Source: Litomosoides sigmodontis (Eukaryota > Nematoda > Chromadorea > Rhabditida > Onchocercidae). Taken from it: a stretch of DNA of 64,000 nt. A program made the translations under genes and the position numbers. Positions within the stretch are counted from its first letter, which is position 1, and each line of letters starts with the position of its first letter. Under the pieces are notes generated by a model. It was not told where the DNA came from. It made no database searches and worked only from the letters and a program-made list of their open reading frames with translations. The DNA is taken from contig OY718806.1 of NCBI GenBank assembly GCA_963070105.1, positions 1,081,001 through 1,145,000 on the forward strand, given 5' to 3'. Shown piece by piece: positions 1-46,400 of this stretch.

Positions 1-845
1 CAAATATATTTACGTCAAATGTATCAACGTAATAAACTTCACGTTACATTCAAATGAGCCAATTAAACAAATAAAAAAAAAGGAAAGAAATTTGATTTTT
101 AAATGACGACAAGAAATACACGTCTCTTTCGAAATGCGAAAGGCAAACAGAAGCGGCAAGCCGATTGGGTAACACGGGAGAATATGCGTCCGACATTTAT
201 TCCTCATTATTTGTTTAATTATTATCGCTATTTCAATGGCTCCAATGTGATTTCAATATTTCACCTCAAACAATAACTGCCCGTTTTTTTTAATGGAAAA
301 AAAGAGCACTGTAAGTGGAAAAAAAAAGCTGGGATCCCTCTCTTGCTCTCTCTCTCTCTCTCTCCCTCTCCCTCTTCCTCTTCCTTTCCAGGAAAAAGAG
401 AAAATAGATATTAATTAATGCATAATAGTGTGCTGTTCCATTTATACGTTTGTATTTTTAATTAAAAAATAATTAATTTGAAAAACTACGATATTGCATA
501 TGCACATCGCAGATTATAAAATAATAGTTAAATGAAAGTTATATTGGAAATACTTGATTTGAGCAATTAATATTAGTTAATTACTGAATTAATATTATAA
601 TAAATGTAAGAATTATACAGTAAGAATTATTTGAAGCGTCAAATATAAAGTGAATAGAATGAATTATCTAACGTAATAATGCGAATTTTATTGTAGTTTC
701 GAATTTAAAATCCAAATAAATTGAAATTGCATAAAAATTCGGAAATAACGGCCGATTTTTTTCCTCCTTTTCTGCTTCTTTTTTTTATTTTTATTATTGA
801 ATGTGTTCGCAAGAATGTAGCCAATTGTTTAGGATGGGTAGTACT

Positions 846-849
<4 letters not shown>

Positions 850-890
<41 letters not shown>
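850..890. repeat. (GA)n microsatellite
   Basis: About 20 uninterrupted GA units in the upstream intergenic region. Open frames across it are artefacts of the repeat. Confidence 0.95.
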
Positions 891-893
<3 letters not shown>

Positions 894-1393
894 AGAAAAA
901 AAAATGATGGAAGGGTTGAAATTAGAAATTATTAAAGACAAAAAAACGAGTAAAATTGATGACAAAAGCTTTTACAATTTATAAATAAGTGGAATGATTG
1001 GAGAAAAGAAGAAGGTTAAATGGAAATGGGGGTTAGTGCTAATTTAGTGTATTTTTAATCGGTTTCTGAAGCAAAAATAAAATTTCGAAAAAAAAAAGAA
1101 TTTCTCTTTTGAAGATGCCATTCTTTTTCGTTTGAAATTGCACTTTTGAAAGAAAGAAAAAAGGGAAGGAAAGAGACATACACAAAGTTTTATGAATTAT
1201 TTTTTAAATTAAAATAATTTCCATTCGTGTTTTCGCTTTTGCTTGCCTTTCTTTTTCCATATTTTTTTTTTCATTAATGGAAAAAAAAATTGAAAAATTT
1301 TTTTTCGTTTTAATTTGTTGCAAAGGATGGAAAATCTTTTCGCACTTATTGTCCTCAAAGATGCTAGGAAGTGAGACTTACGCATAAAATGAA

Positions 1394-1407
1394 AGTACCA
1401 TGGCAAC
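1394..1407 (+). promoter_or_regulatory. X-box-like RFX/DAF-19 site upstream of dynein-2
   Basis: The 14-mer AGTACCATGGCAAC fits the nematode X-box consensus RYYNYYATRRNRAC at 13 of 14 positions, with a mismatch only at position 2. In C. elegans, DAF-19 binds this motif in promoters of ciliary genes, including che-3. Here it is about 1.3 kb before the ATG of the dynein-2 heavy chain, farther than the few hundred bases usual in C. elegans. The match is seen directly; its function is inferred from the identity of the downstream gene. A weaker, 11 of 14, match lies at 1681-1694. Confidence 0.55.
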
Positions 1408-2721
1408 CAATTTACAATAAACGCACATGTCTGATTTGTTCAACACTTGTTAACTCCTCGTCCATTTCACTCTCCCTCTTTCCTTCTTCATCATTTTTAA
1501 TTACCACTTAAATGATTAGCGTTACTAACTAATTCACCAATTATGCACTGTCTGATTGAAAAGTGCGAAAAAAGAGAGGATCAATTTTTTTGAACTTTCC
1601 TCTTAAAACAGTGAAATTTTAAGTTCAATTTATAAGATAGCAGTAGAACAACGCTTCTTTTTTTTTCTATTGCTCCTAGCGAAACTATGGTACCACTAGA
1701 CGCACTTTCACTTACAAAATATTGAAAAAAATGTGTTCGATGCAAAGTATGGAATGTGAAATTCGTCACTTCTAACAGTTGACTACTGCGTGCAAATTGC
1801 TACTTTCGGTAAATTATTAATTAGAATTTGGCAATTGCAATATCTATCTATCATCATTAAATCGATTCTGCAAATATTACTTATTTGAATTTGCATTAAT
1901 TTCCATCTAAATTATTGATTAAAATGATCAATTAGGTGTTTTGCTTTTTTTTCAGCGCAAAAAAAACTGTACAAAAAATTTGGAATGAAATTTAAAATGT
2001 CAAAAAGATTTGCATGAAAAAAAAGACAAAAACATTGATGATAACCATGAAAATAATGTGAAAATGATTTTGCAATTTTTTTTCCGAATTGTTGCAAATA
2101 ATTTACAATGTCATTCTTTGATTTCGCATCCAATTATTCTTTTCTTATCACACAAAATGATCGTTAGCACTTCTTTTATTTCATTTTCATAACTCTAACA
2201 GCTATATTTTTTATTTAAAAAGAAAATAAAATTTTATCTAAACAGCCTAATTTTATTTATACAAAAAAAAAGCATATCTCATTTGCTTATTTACATGATT
2301 TAAACTCAAAGTAGTTATATGCAATGTACATAAGGATGATAGATACAACGAGTTATCATGCATAGTTTAGCAAATTAAAAAAGAAATTAGTAAAATTACT
2401 GCTTCAAAATTGGTATTTTTTGCATCAAAAAGTGAAATCGAAAAAGAAATAGCAAGCAGGAATTATTAAATTGCTATAAATACTTATGTTAGCGTAAATT
2501 GCGCTTGGCCTACACTTTTTTTTAAGTAAGAAATTTGATGGAAAATTTGCTTAAAAGTCATTTTCATTAATTTATTTTTCACTTCTTTTTCAAAAAAAAA
2601 ATCTAGCAATTTCCTTGATTTTGCAAAACTGGTTAATAGCACAGAAAATAGAAAACGGTGTGATAAAAACGTGTTCAAACGTATGACCCGTATAATAATG
2701 AAAAATTAAGGTAAGAAAAAT

Positions 2722-33078
<30,357 letters not shown>

Positions 33079-33195
33079 CAAAGTTGATCACTATCAAGTT
33101 TAATTTCTTTGTGAAATCATATTGTAAAAAAGTGTTATACGCAACGACTAACAGGTTTATAGCAATACGTCTTTATGGACTCAATATGATGACTG

Positions 33196-33201
33196 AATAA
33201 A
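33196..33201 (+). terminator. AATAAA poly(A) signal for dynein-2
   Basis: A canonical AATAAA hexamer 118 bases after the dynein stop codon, in an AT-rich stretch without open exons. It is the first full hexamer after the stop. Confidence 0.5.
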
Positions 33202-33562
33202 ATTTATCAAGTGAAAAGAGAGATTACAGTTAGATAGTTTTATATACAGAACAAAAGTAGGAGTAGTTTTGGTCAGTGATGAACTTCAGTGAGTCAAAGA
33301 CTCTAATTTTTGGTTATTTCAATAAACAAACACACATGACACATTTTGTTATTTTCTAACTTAGCAGTTGTAGAAATTATCAAACAACTCTCTGTACGGT
33401 AAAATTAAAATTCCACCATTTCCATCAAAATATTTCACGAATTGAGCTATGTTTTGTGGAAAAAGATGACAGATAGGAAATACAGTAACTTACACATAAA
33501 CATACATTTAGATACGAAAAAAAATTGCAGTAAAAGTGATTTAAAAAAAATACGTAGAGATT

Positions 33563-33835
33563 ATGAGCATCCTAAAATTAATGCAGTCAATAATTTGTCA
33601 AAATCCAGTAAATCAGCTTAACGAGACTGTACGAATTTTGCTAGCAAACTTTTCTGATTGTGAAATTGTTCCAGGTGCACCACATCATATAATTACTTTG
33701 TAGTATACGTTGCAAATAGTAAATGACCGTTAAGTGCAATTAATCAAACAAGTTTTTAATGAGCTTCAAATATTATTGGATAAAAATGGAGTATGGGACA
33801 GGTTTCAAAGAGAGAAAAAAGCGAAATTTCGTTAA
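33563..33835 (+). CDS. Possible small two-exon ORF, 70 codons, unknown
   Basis: Exons 33563-33674 and 33735-33835, joined by a 60-bp GT-AG intron in matching phase (CCAG|gtgcac ... ttaag|TGCAAT). The product is helical and mixed-charge, starting MSILKLMQSIICQ and ending FQREKKAKFR. No family is recognised. A second helical frame (ANLKELVEMWRRMH and onwards, to about 33981) overlaps the end, offset by one base near a run of six A. One extra A there would fuse the two into a protein about 50 residues longer. It could equally be a chance open frame or part of the dynein 3' region. Confidence 0.3.
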
Positions 33836-34246
33836 ATGCTTTAAAAAAAGCTAATTTGAAAGAATTGGTAGAAATGTGGAGGAGAATGCACTATACTTTT
33901 AATATTAAGCAATTCGCAAATCATCATAAAATCATCACTATTTGCAAAAAAAGAAATCATTCATTTCAATTGTTTGAGTAGGAAATTAAGCCATTATATC
34001 TGCGAAAAAATAAATCGATGTTGTTGCGGATATGTAGTAATTTTTTTTTGCGAATTGAACATTCATACAGTTCAAATTTTTAAAACATTTGAATCAGATG
34101 AGTTTTGAAAATTTCGTCAATTATTATAATTACAGTAAAAAAAAATCTAAGTTCACAAAAGAAGAAGTAAAGGTTGGATGAATAAGCATGAGTAGGAAGA
34201 GAATCGAATGCAAGTAGTAATGTGCAACAGGAAACTGGAGAACAGC

Positions 34247-37200
34247 TTAACGATTCCCACGAAGAAGCTCGTAAGCTTCTGCTCCAAGTGCTTTCCGGAA
34301 ATGATCTTCTACTGAAAAAGGGAAAAGAATTCAATTATCGAAAGTGAACAAATACTACACTGATAATGATAATCGTCGATATTGTATATATCACTATTAA
34401 CTGCTAAGATCATGCCGACATATATGCGTATATAATACATATTAAAAAAAAAAAGTTTAATTAAAAATCATAATCACTAAAAAGTTAAAAAAAAACAGGT
34501 GGAAAAATGATATATGCTAAAATAGTGGCTTAAAATAGCAAATTTTCTTTATCATCATCCATCAGTGATAATCAGCCTGAATTAAAATGACATACTAATA
34601 TCAGTAAATTTAAGACTTGCAAAGTACAAGTCAACTTTTTTTTATTGCGCACAATATTTATCATCACAAATAAATGGCTAAATTAAAATATTCGATCATT
34701 GCAAATCGTTGCTCAATGGATTTATTCTATTAAAAGCGAAAAGGTTTTTTTTTTTTGTTTCATAAAAAAGAAGAAGAAGCATTCGTTGATCATTCGTGTG
34801 CAAATACATTAAAACTTTTCATTTATCGCATTTATTTGGAAGTGAGCGTGGAAATCTCACTTTCAATTCCGGAATTATTCACAACAATTTGTCGCGCAGA
34901 GCTTCCATTGCATGACGAAGTGCTTCGTATTTCGGTTGTTTGATTGATTTTACAATGCAATTGTGATCCTGAAAACCTGGATGCATCTAAATGTGGTAAA
35001 TTACACTTTCTTTTTCTGTTTGTTTTTGTTAGTTGCAAATACTGAAGTTTGGATAATAAATGAATGGATTACATATGGCGAGCGTAATTGTACGAACGGA
35101 CCGAAAATTTTTTTGTCAACATCAGTTTGAAGTGGTGGTGTATAATGAACATAATTCGTTTGCCGTCTTGGCCATTTACCACTAAGCGATCGCCGGAAAT
35201 GCTCGGAAACATCTGGTTCAGGCGCGGGTCGTGATGTTACAGAGGACGCTGATCGTCGCATATCGGCGTTACGTTGTACTAAAGAAATTTCAAGCAGTAA
35301 TTGATGGTGATTGTTAAAATGATGGTTAGTGAAAATAATTATTGGTTTGGTTGAATAGCATAAAATGCATGGAAATTTATTTTTGCTTTTTGAGTTGATA
35401 ATTAAAATTAGAGAACTTTTTTAAATTTTAAATTAAAATTACATCAATGTTCCATGTACACAGCATTAGTGGGATAATAAAGGAAATCATTTATTTCATT
35501 AAAGTTAACGAATAGCAAATAGTAAACAATAAGTGAAAAAGACTATCGAAAATATTTATTTAATTTTAATATTTTTTTCTTCAATAAGCTAATTTTTCTC
35601 ATTAATTAATGAAAATTTCTTTTTTCCCACTTCTTTTTTTCCTTTAAAGCTATGAATATGCCAATGTAAGCGGAGAAAAACGAAATGGTGCATAAAAATA
35701 TTTTTTGAAAAATGTTTTTTTTTTAATCAACAAATGAATTCGAGATATAGGAAAGTTTACGATTCATTGTTAATTTAACAATTAATTAAAAAAATTAAGC
35801 TATGAAAACACTACATGTTAACAATGAGTTTGTTATGTGTTGTATTATTAATAAATGTATTTCTTTTAACAAAAATTAACTTCAACACTTTAGCCATTTT
35901 TTTTTATTTGCTAATTTTGAAACAAATTTTCCTTTATTTTGGAAAATTCCATGAGTTTGAAAGTCCTAATTTTTTCCTTCTCCTTTTCGTTTCTGCATTT
36001 TTTTTTCGCCTTGAAAAGAATATGTTTTTTTAAAAAAAAGCCAATTGAAAAACATTTTTGATGATTTCTTTGTGCTATGTAACACAACCATTTGATGATG
36101 CCACTTTTTTTTTTGAAATTGAAAAATCAAAAAATTAGAAAGAATGCAATCGGCATCATCAACAGCACCAATCACTATTATCACCTATCACGATCATCTG
36201 ATGTTTCTTCAAATTCTCCATTTTCTGTTTTTTCTTTTGTTTTTTCTCCCTCATAAAAGAACATTCCAACATTCCATTTTACATTTAAAATACCAGTTGT
36301 CATCGATACTAATCAACGATTTTATATGCATCACAAATGTTGTCAATCTGTGAAATTTGCCGGAAAAAAACGAGAGAGAGAGAGAGAGAGAGAGAAAGAA
36401 GAAAAAGTAAGCAAACAACAGTGAAGGGAAAGTTTGCAGCTTTCATTTTGTAACTTTTTTAATACAATAATTAAAAATCGTGTATTTTTATGCATTCGCA
36501 CACTGTTGCAGTCGTGCATCATTGCTATTAATTAATTAATTAATTGATCATTGCTATTCGTTTAATTTTATTAATTAAAGGATAATTTAAAAAAAATTCT
36601 GGAATATGACTGATTCGATTATTTTCTTGAAGGTGCTAGTCTCGTTCAAACTATCAATCATTAATTATCCTTTAATTACCAGTGAAATATAAAAGTCGTA
36701 CCACACTCTAAAACCTCGTTTGAGAGGATGAAATTGAGTAGTAAATGCAATGTTTAATATATTCCATCTTATCTTCTTCACCAAATGTAATTCTAGGCAA
36801 CGTATGAAAAAATTCTAGTAACCGGAAATGGACTACTATTGCACAACACTTCCGGAAATAATTTACTCATCTTCCGGTTTCTATATTAAACAAGCAAGAT
36901 TTGCATTGTAAATGTTTTAGAAAAAATGAAAAATACAGATGATTGGAACGACTGGTAATGTTATGAAACCTTTCATCTATTAAAACAATTTTTTTCCAAT
37001 TTTTTTTAAGAATTAATTTGAACAAGAGAAGAGGGAGAGAGAGAGAAAGAGAGAGGAAACCACGATAATGGGATAAAATGGGGAAAAATAGAAGTGAAGA
37101 GATAAGAGAAAGAGTAAGAGTGATTGAAGGAAGTTTTTGTCGATAATTTGCCGCGTGGAACATGAATATTTACATCGAAGATTCGTTTTAATTCTTCAAC

Positions 37201-38091
37201 GAATTATTCTCTTAATTTCAAAAAAAATGAAGCAGCTCAGGTTTATCAAAGTGGTGTAAAAAAAATAATAATAATTAAAATAAAAAGATCAAGCGTGCTT
37301 ATGGGACTGTAAAAAAATGAAATAAAAAAAACCTAATTTTCTAAATGCACAAATATCCCAATATGTTGTAGTAATAGATGCAACTAATATGAAACATTTT
37401 TTTTTGCCAAAATATGATTAAAACATTAAAAAAATCACTTACAAAAATTTTAAATTAGAGTAAATTTGATAGTAAAATGAAATTTTCCTTGTTGTCACAG
37501 CAAATATTTGCAGTCATTAGTCAATTAATTGGTTTCATCTCATGGACAAGAAAGGAATTATTAGAGTGAAATTTGAAATTCCAATTTCTAAAAAAAAAAA
37601 TATACCATAACCATTTCGTATAACAGTAGGGCGCGGTTGAGATTTAGGAACAGTTGAACATGATGGTAAGCAGCGCACTTCTCGTTTTTTAAGTGATAAA
37701 TCCAACGGCTGAAGTTGATGCTTTATTGTAAAATTTCGACAAATCTTTTTTTTTTTCCAAAACTAAATTTTAAATGTTTATGTGTTACCTTATTATACTG
37801 CTCTTCATGATCAAGATCATCATCAAGATGGACATCACGAGCTACATCCGTAATTCCAACAACATCAATGTCAGTAGCATCATATGATACGTTATTTAAA
37901 TTTATCGTATGATATGGTGGTGGTGGCACAATGGATGATGAAGTAACGCTGCACGTTACTGGCGTTGATATAATTGTTGATGGTATATAAGATGGTGACA
38001 TATGAACAGGTATTGTTAGGTTACCTAACGGTAGGTTAATTGATAATGTCGGTGGTTGGGTCATTGGACAACTGTACATCACATTTGGCAT
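34247..38091 (-). CDS. VGLL4: Vestigial-like family member 4 (VGLL4/Tgi-like) TEAD cofactor
   Basis: Four exons on the minus strand: 38091-37789, 37720-37606, 35278-35180, 34311-34247, giving 193 residues with all phases agreeing. VGLL4 proteins bind TEAD/Scalloped through two Tondu (TDU) motifs and repress YAP/Yorkie target genes in the nucleus. Residues 105-113 read QPLDLSLKK, matching the conserved QPLALTK box and also the CtBP-binding pattern PxDLS. Residues 131-135 are RPTVI, matching the RPSVI box. TDU1 is VSEHFRRSLS (163-172) and TDU2 is VEDHFRKALG (173-182). The start ATG 38091 follows an in-frame TAA and an A-run. The first exon is Pro/Ser/Thr-rich, then acidic. The two TDUs abut, whereas vertebrate VGLL4 has about 20 residues between them; the TDU1 donor (G|gtaaat) could instead be alternative. 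The gene is convergent with dynein-2. Confidence 0.82.
34879..34968 (-). CDS. Candidate alternative terminal exon of the VGLL4-like gene
   Basis: After a good acceptor (GGTTTTCAG, minus strand) 29 codons and TGA read as a charged helix containing KYEALRHAMEALRDKLL. It lies between the TDU1 and TDU2 exons. In phase 0 it could follow the TDU1 exon only if that exon ran on past its main donor, for example to CCATAT|gtaatc. In another frame (phase 1 entry, matching the main donor) the same acceptor opens a Ser/Asn-rich tail ending at 34832. Neither is proven. Confidence 0.3.
   Translation of the reverse strand, partial: DHNCIVKSIKQPKYEALRHAMEALRDKLL
35279..37605 (-). other. Large intron of the VGLL4-like gene
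   Basis: A 2.3-kb AT-rich intron between exons 2 and 3, bounded by TATG|gtatat and tttctttag|TAC on the minus strand. It holds homopolymers and a (GA)n run near 36371-36396. I see no further TDU-like or other conserved coding segment in it. Confidence 0.7.
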
Positions 38092-41850
<3,759 letters not shown>

Positions 41851-42116
41851 AATTTCTCATTTGGTGTTAATCAATGAAATATAAATTAATCGTCTGCCCA
41901 ATTATAAATAAATCATTTATCCTCCTTTTAAGTAACACTTTTTTTTCTTTTCAGCAGCACCCATCCTCTAGCATTTGTGATTAAACAATGCAACTGTTGG
42001 GAGTTCATTTTCTCGACATAACTTTATAATCATGCAAATGAATTCCTTCATTAACGTTTAAAATCATACACATTAATGGCTGTCGCACTGATAACGAATC
42101 AATAAACTATTTAATA

Positions 42117-42155
42117 ATGAAAGTAAGCGGGCAAATGACTGGACTAGGAGGACAG
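42117..42155 (+). CDS. Speculative first exon (13 codons)
   Basis: An ATG followed by 13 codons (MKVSGQMTGLGGQ) ends at a donor CAG|gtgtgc in phase 0, compatible with the exon at 43351. It is short and supported only by phase and donor. Confidence 0.15.
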
Positions 42156-43350
42156 GTGTGCTGCAGCAGAAAAAGGGAAGGGAATAGTGAAAGAGGTGAA
42201 GGATGACGAAATTAGTGGGTACTGACTGTCCCTTCAACGTTTCTTAAAACATTGCTAGGATGGGAATGACCTTTAAAAGAATGAAAATGAAAAAGAATAG
42301 TAGCATGATATAGCACACGCACAACCGTTGCATCCATTTGACTGCATTCATCTCCATCACTCCAATGCATTGATATTAATAGCTTCCGGTTTTCCGCTTC
42401 CAAAAGCTAACTGCAGCAAAAGATTTCAGGAAACAAAATTAGCAGTGCAATAAATGAGCACAATTGCTGATAAAAATAGAATGGGAAAAGTGCATGATGA
42501 GGTGAGAATGATCATTTGATACATGTGAAACATAATTTACCACTGTGATTTAATTTGATGACAATGAAAGATGTGTTAAGACGTGAACGAGCTTACGCGT
42601 ATATGTATGTAGTGGCTGATGCATAAAAATGTTAGATATTATATAAGATGTAATGAAAATGAAAATTTCATTTATCATTTGATAATTTTAATTACAACTG
42701 TTGTTTGATAGCATTTACATGTGAATGTGTGGTGATGATTGGAAATTTGTGAATGAAATGAATTTGCAGCAGATGGATGATCCGCAGATAGATCGACATT
42801 CACTTCTCCTCCTGTCCTTATCACGATGATCAGTTGATAACGCTGACAACAGTAACTAGGGCAATCTTTGGTGCTTATGATGAGCATTGACTGTTACAAC
42901 ACTATCACACCGCCTCGTATCAGAATCATCCTACGCATGAGTCACGTTCACTGATTGACTGACTGATTGCTTAGAGCGATAACACGTAGCAACGCTATTC
43001 TATTCTTGCATTGATAAACATACTCACCACAAATGTTACATTTAAGTGAGCATTTAAACCTAAGAAAATGAGGAAAACATATATATTCTTCATATTGCAC
43101 TTTTACTGTTCTACTACTTCGCCATATACCTAAACCATTTGAAATTTAAAAAATTTGTAATTTAAGCCTTACTACATTACTATCACAAGTGATGCACTTT
43201 AAGCGCAAGAATAATTTAGATATCGTCTAGGCGAAAGGTTTAAACACTCTACCGTATTAATTACAATGAATGTATTGTCTATTCCTACTATACTATTATT
43301 AATTATTAGTTGTAAATACGAAAAGGTTAAATGATGCAATATTTACACAG

Positions 43351-43478
43351 ATTTTCGACAAAGTAAGAAATGTCAGAGGTGGACAGATTCAAGCACTGTG
43401 GCGGCACAGTCTACGACGAGAAGAAGTTGATAGACTTTTTGCAAATGGTGAAGAGTTAAATGACACAAGGAGAGAGAG
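43351..43478 (+). CDS. Candidate internal exon, unknown charged helical protein
   Basis: Bounded by ttacacag| and AG|gtatgc, 128 nt, phase 0 in and phase 2 out. The translation is free of stops and has protein-like, charged composition: it contains GGQIQALWRHSLRREEVDRL and ends in TRRER. No family is recognised. Its out-phase fits the candidate exon at 49959, suggesting it may be an early exon of the right-edge gene some 20 kb away. It could also be a single-exon remnant. Confidence 0.45.
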
Positions 43479-46400
43479 GTATGCATGAGGTGAAGCAGGC
43501 GCTATAAGGAATGAGAAGCAAAAACAGTCGTGCTCGTTTTATCGGTCCATTTAGGTTGCAACGAACACTTTCAAGAATGCATGGAATGACATTCTGTGCC
43601 AACCAATCATTCCCATACTGATATGGAAATACATATAAATGGAGAAATACACGCACGTACTGATAGCGACTACACGATGAAAGTCGGCAACAGTTCCTCG
43701 CCACCTGCAACTTCTTTGGTACTATTATCCTTCCACGTTGATCATCGTCACGTACCTTTTCTCTCTATTCCACTCCCTCCGTCCTTGCAATGATTTTGGA
43801 TAAGTGGGTGAAATGATGGAGAGGAAAGGTGCGGTGACGATGAAGGAATGTAGCAGAGGAGAGGGGGAAGGGAACGGAGGAGGTTGGCGGCGAAGCGGTG
43901 GAGCGAGGAAGAGAAAGATGGAATATGAACAATTCGTGAAATTTCAAGAATTTTTTTTTTTACCTATAAGTTATAAAATCAAGTTTGTTTGCCTTATCTA
44001 TTTTTTTTCTTAACTTCTTTTCCAACAACAAACGAACATTTTGCTTTTCCCGAAATCTCCCCGATTTCACAATTTCCTACCTTCTAATTTCATTTTACCA
44101 CCAAAGGATTGCATTAATCACTATCAAATGCTATTATCAGCACACTAAACGTGAAATTAATCGAAAAAAAAAGTGAGTCCGGAAAAATTGAGCTTTTCAA
44201 AAAAAAAAACGTTTAGACAGCGTTTATTTCCATCATTTCAATAACTGAAATTAGAAAATAAAACATTGTTTATTCGCATGGTAAAAGTTAAAGTTTTACA
44301 TTTCAAAAGTTTTCTACAAACTGAATTATTAGCTAAACACTTTGCATATATATGTCATTCGAGCGTAGTGCTAATTCACCGTTTCTCTGAGATTTTACAA
44401 TTTTCGCTGAATCAATCTAAGCAGTGGATTTTACAACAAAAAAATTAAATACAAACAAACCCTTATCAAATATAAGCAGACTCTTATCAAGCAACACAGC
44501 CATTTATCGTCCTATCATGGTTAATAGCAATTATATTGATAAAATCTTAATTGCAAAAAAAAATTTACGATCCTAAAAAAACAAAAAGTGCTAAAAAAAA
44601 ATAAATGCATTTTATTACTTTTTGTATTGTTAAATTATAAATTATTCATTGTTCCTTTCTGCTTGTCCACTAAAAATGTAAGATAAAAATATACTGATTA
44701 GCATTTTTATTCTCCTGATATTTTTTCAACATTTCTCGTTTTCACAATTCGCTCTCTTCCTCGTTTTCTCCACTTCGCTTAATCCTTATCACTTTTATCA
44801 GTCTTCACATTATTTTTCTTAAATTTATCTTTCGTATGCTTGATAGCTAGCTTTTCATGTAGGATGCAGTAGCAGTTTGTTTTGCTAAAATCTTTTCATT
44901 CCCTACCAATTGTTCCTATCATTAAAGGTCAAAAATGTGTTTGGAAGATTTAATGAGATTTTTTCATTAAAGAAAATGAAAACAATTAAATTTTTTGTGC
45001 ATAAAATTTTCCCTTTTGGCATTTTTGTTTGAAATACTTTATGCTATTTTAATGATTGAAATTTGCTGTAGCTGAAATGGAAAATAACCGTTGCAGATGT
45101 TTGGGAAAAAATAATTTATTATCGTTTCCGGGAAAATTGAAGGAGTTTAAAAATGGATTAATTATTCTTTCTGAAATGTCGTAGAGTGAGAATTGTTAAG
45201 TCTCTAGCATTCAGCTTGGAATATCAATCATTTTTTGATTAGGGCAAAATTAAGTATGCATACCTCTTCCGGCTCATCAATTCACTGTATTACTAACAGT
45301 GGGAAATGCTGTACCGGAAACGAGACAAGACCATTTTGTCATACTATTCCTATTACTAATGAGACCTAATTTAGGACTGAAATTTCGAGGTTAACATATA
45401 TTCAAATTTCTCCGATGATATTTGTCCAGATGGTAAATTGAGCGGCAAATGGCATTACAATAAAAGTGCTGAACAGTATGAAAAGGACAATCATTACGGT
45501 TGCAAAAAAAAAAGGAAGCAAATACATAATGCTTTTTTTTTCTCGCAATGAGAAATGCAAACAAAAAACTGACTTGACTTCTTCTGCAATTGAATACAAG
45601 AATATAAATACTTAATTTTTGAGGTTAGTCATTTCTTCGATTAAAGTCCTCTGCATTGGTAGAAGCGAGGAGGAATTTTATAAATTGAAGGAAAAAAAAT
45701 GGTGTAACATTTTTCCGCAAATAAAATGTATGTCGAATATCTTTCGAGCATAGAATATTTTCTTTACAGCAATTTCAAATAATTAATTTTTCCAAATAAA
45801 GAAAAATTGTTTATTAAAGTAGTAGAGAGAAAAAATGAAATGGAGCAAATCAGGTAGCTAGTTAAACGTGCATTGAATGCAATAAAAAGATTTTAACAAA
45901 AAAAGAAGTTTAAAGTTTTCACAAAATGACATAATTTATCAATTTATTTAGAATTGATAACTTTCATCAATATTTTTTTTGGGATTTCAATTACTTTAGT
46001 ACAAAATTTCAAGAGTTTATCTCTCTAAAGTAGAGCTTTTTGGTGCTTTAAATTGATGACTGTATTCAAATAAGTACAAGTTACATGCAACACACACACT
46101 TAAGCAAAAATTTCCAACGCGAGATAAGTAGGGATGAAATTTTTCGCATCGTTGTAATAATCTTTTTCCCTTTCTCTTTCTCTTCCTTTCTCTCTCTCTC
46201 TCTCTTTCTCTTCCTATTTCTCTTCGTGCTACAATTAGCTGATGCTCTGCTAGATGACGAAATAATATTTATCAGGAACATATCGTAAAAAAATCAGCAA
46301 GCAAATTACGGAAAAACTGATCATTCATAACCGGTTGGGTATGAATGGTAAATTCCGGTAACTTTTTATTTGGTCGAAAATTTTGGTAAAAAAATTTCTT

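Larger units (their letters stand above)
1..2721. other. Upstream intergenic DNA of the dynein-2 gene
   Basis: AT-rich DNA without a convincing exon on either strand. It contains a CT-rich run (about 337-390), a GA dinucleotide run (850-890), several A/T homopolymers, and the X-box-like site listed separately. An in-frame TAA lies 15 bases before the dynein ATG (2707-2709), so no longer N-terminus is possible without splicing. The bases AAG|GTAAGA just upstream of the ATG look like a splice donor, but nothing shows that it is used. The short open frames here have no family resemblance. Confidence 0.6.

Noticed and set aside
46227..46285. Exon with a paxillin LD-like motif (DALLDDE)
   Set aside because: The acceptor is weak, the donor is poor, its phase does not fit neighbouring candidates, and the motif match is loose.
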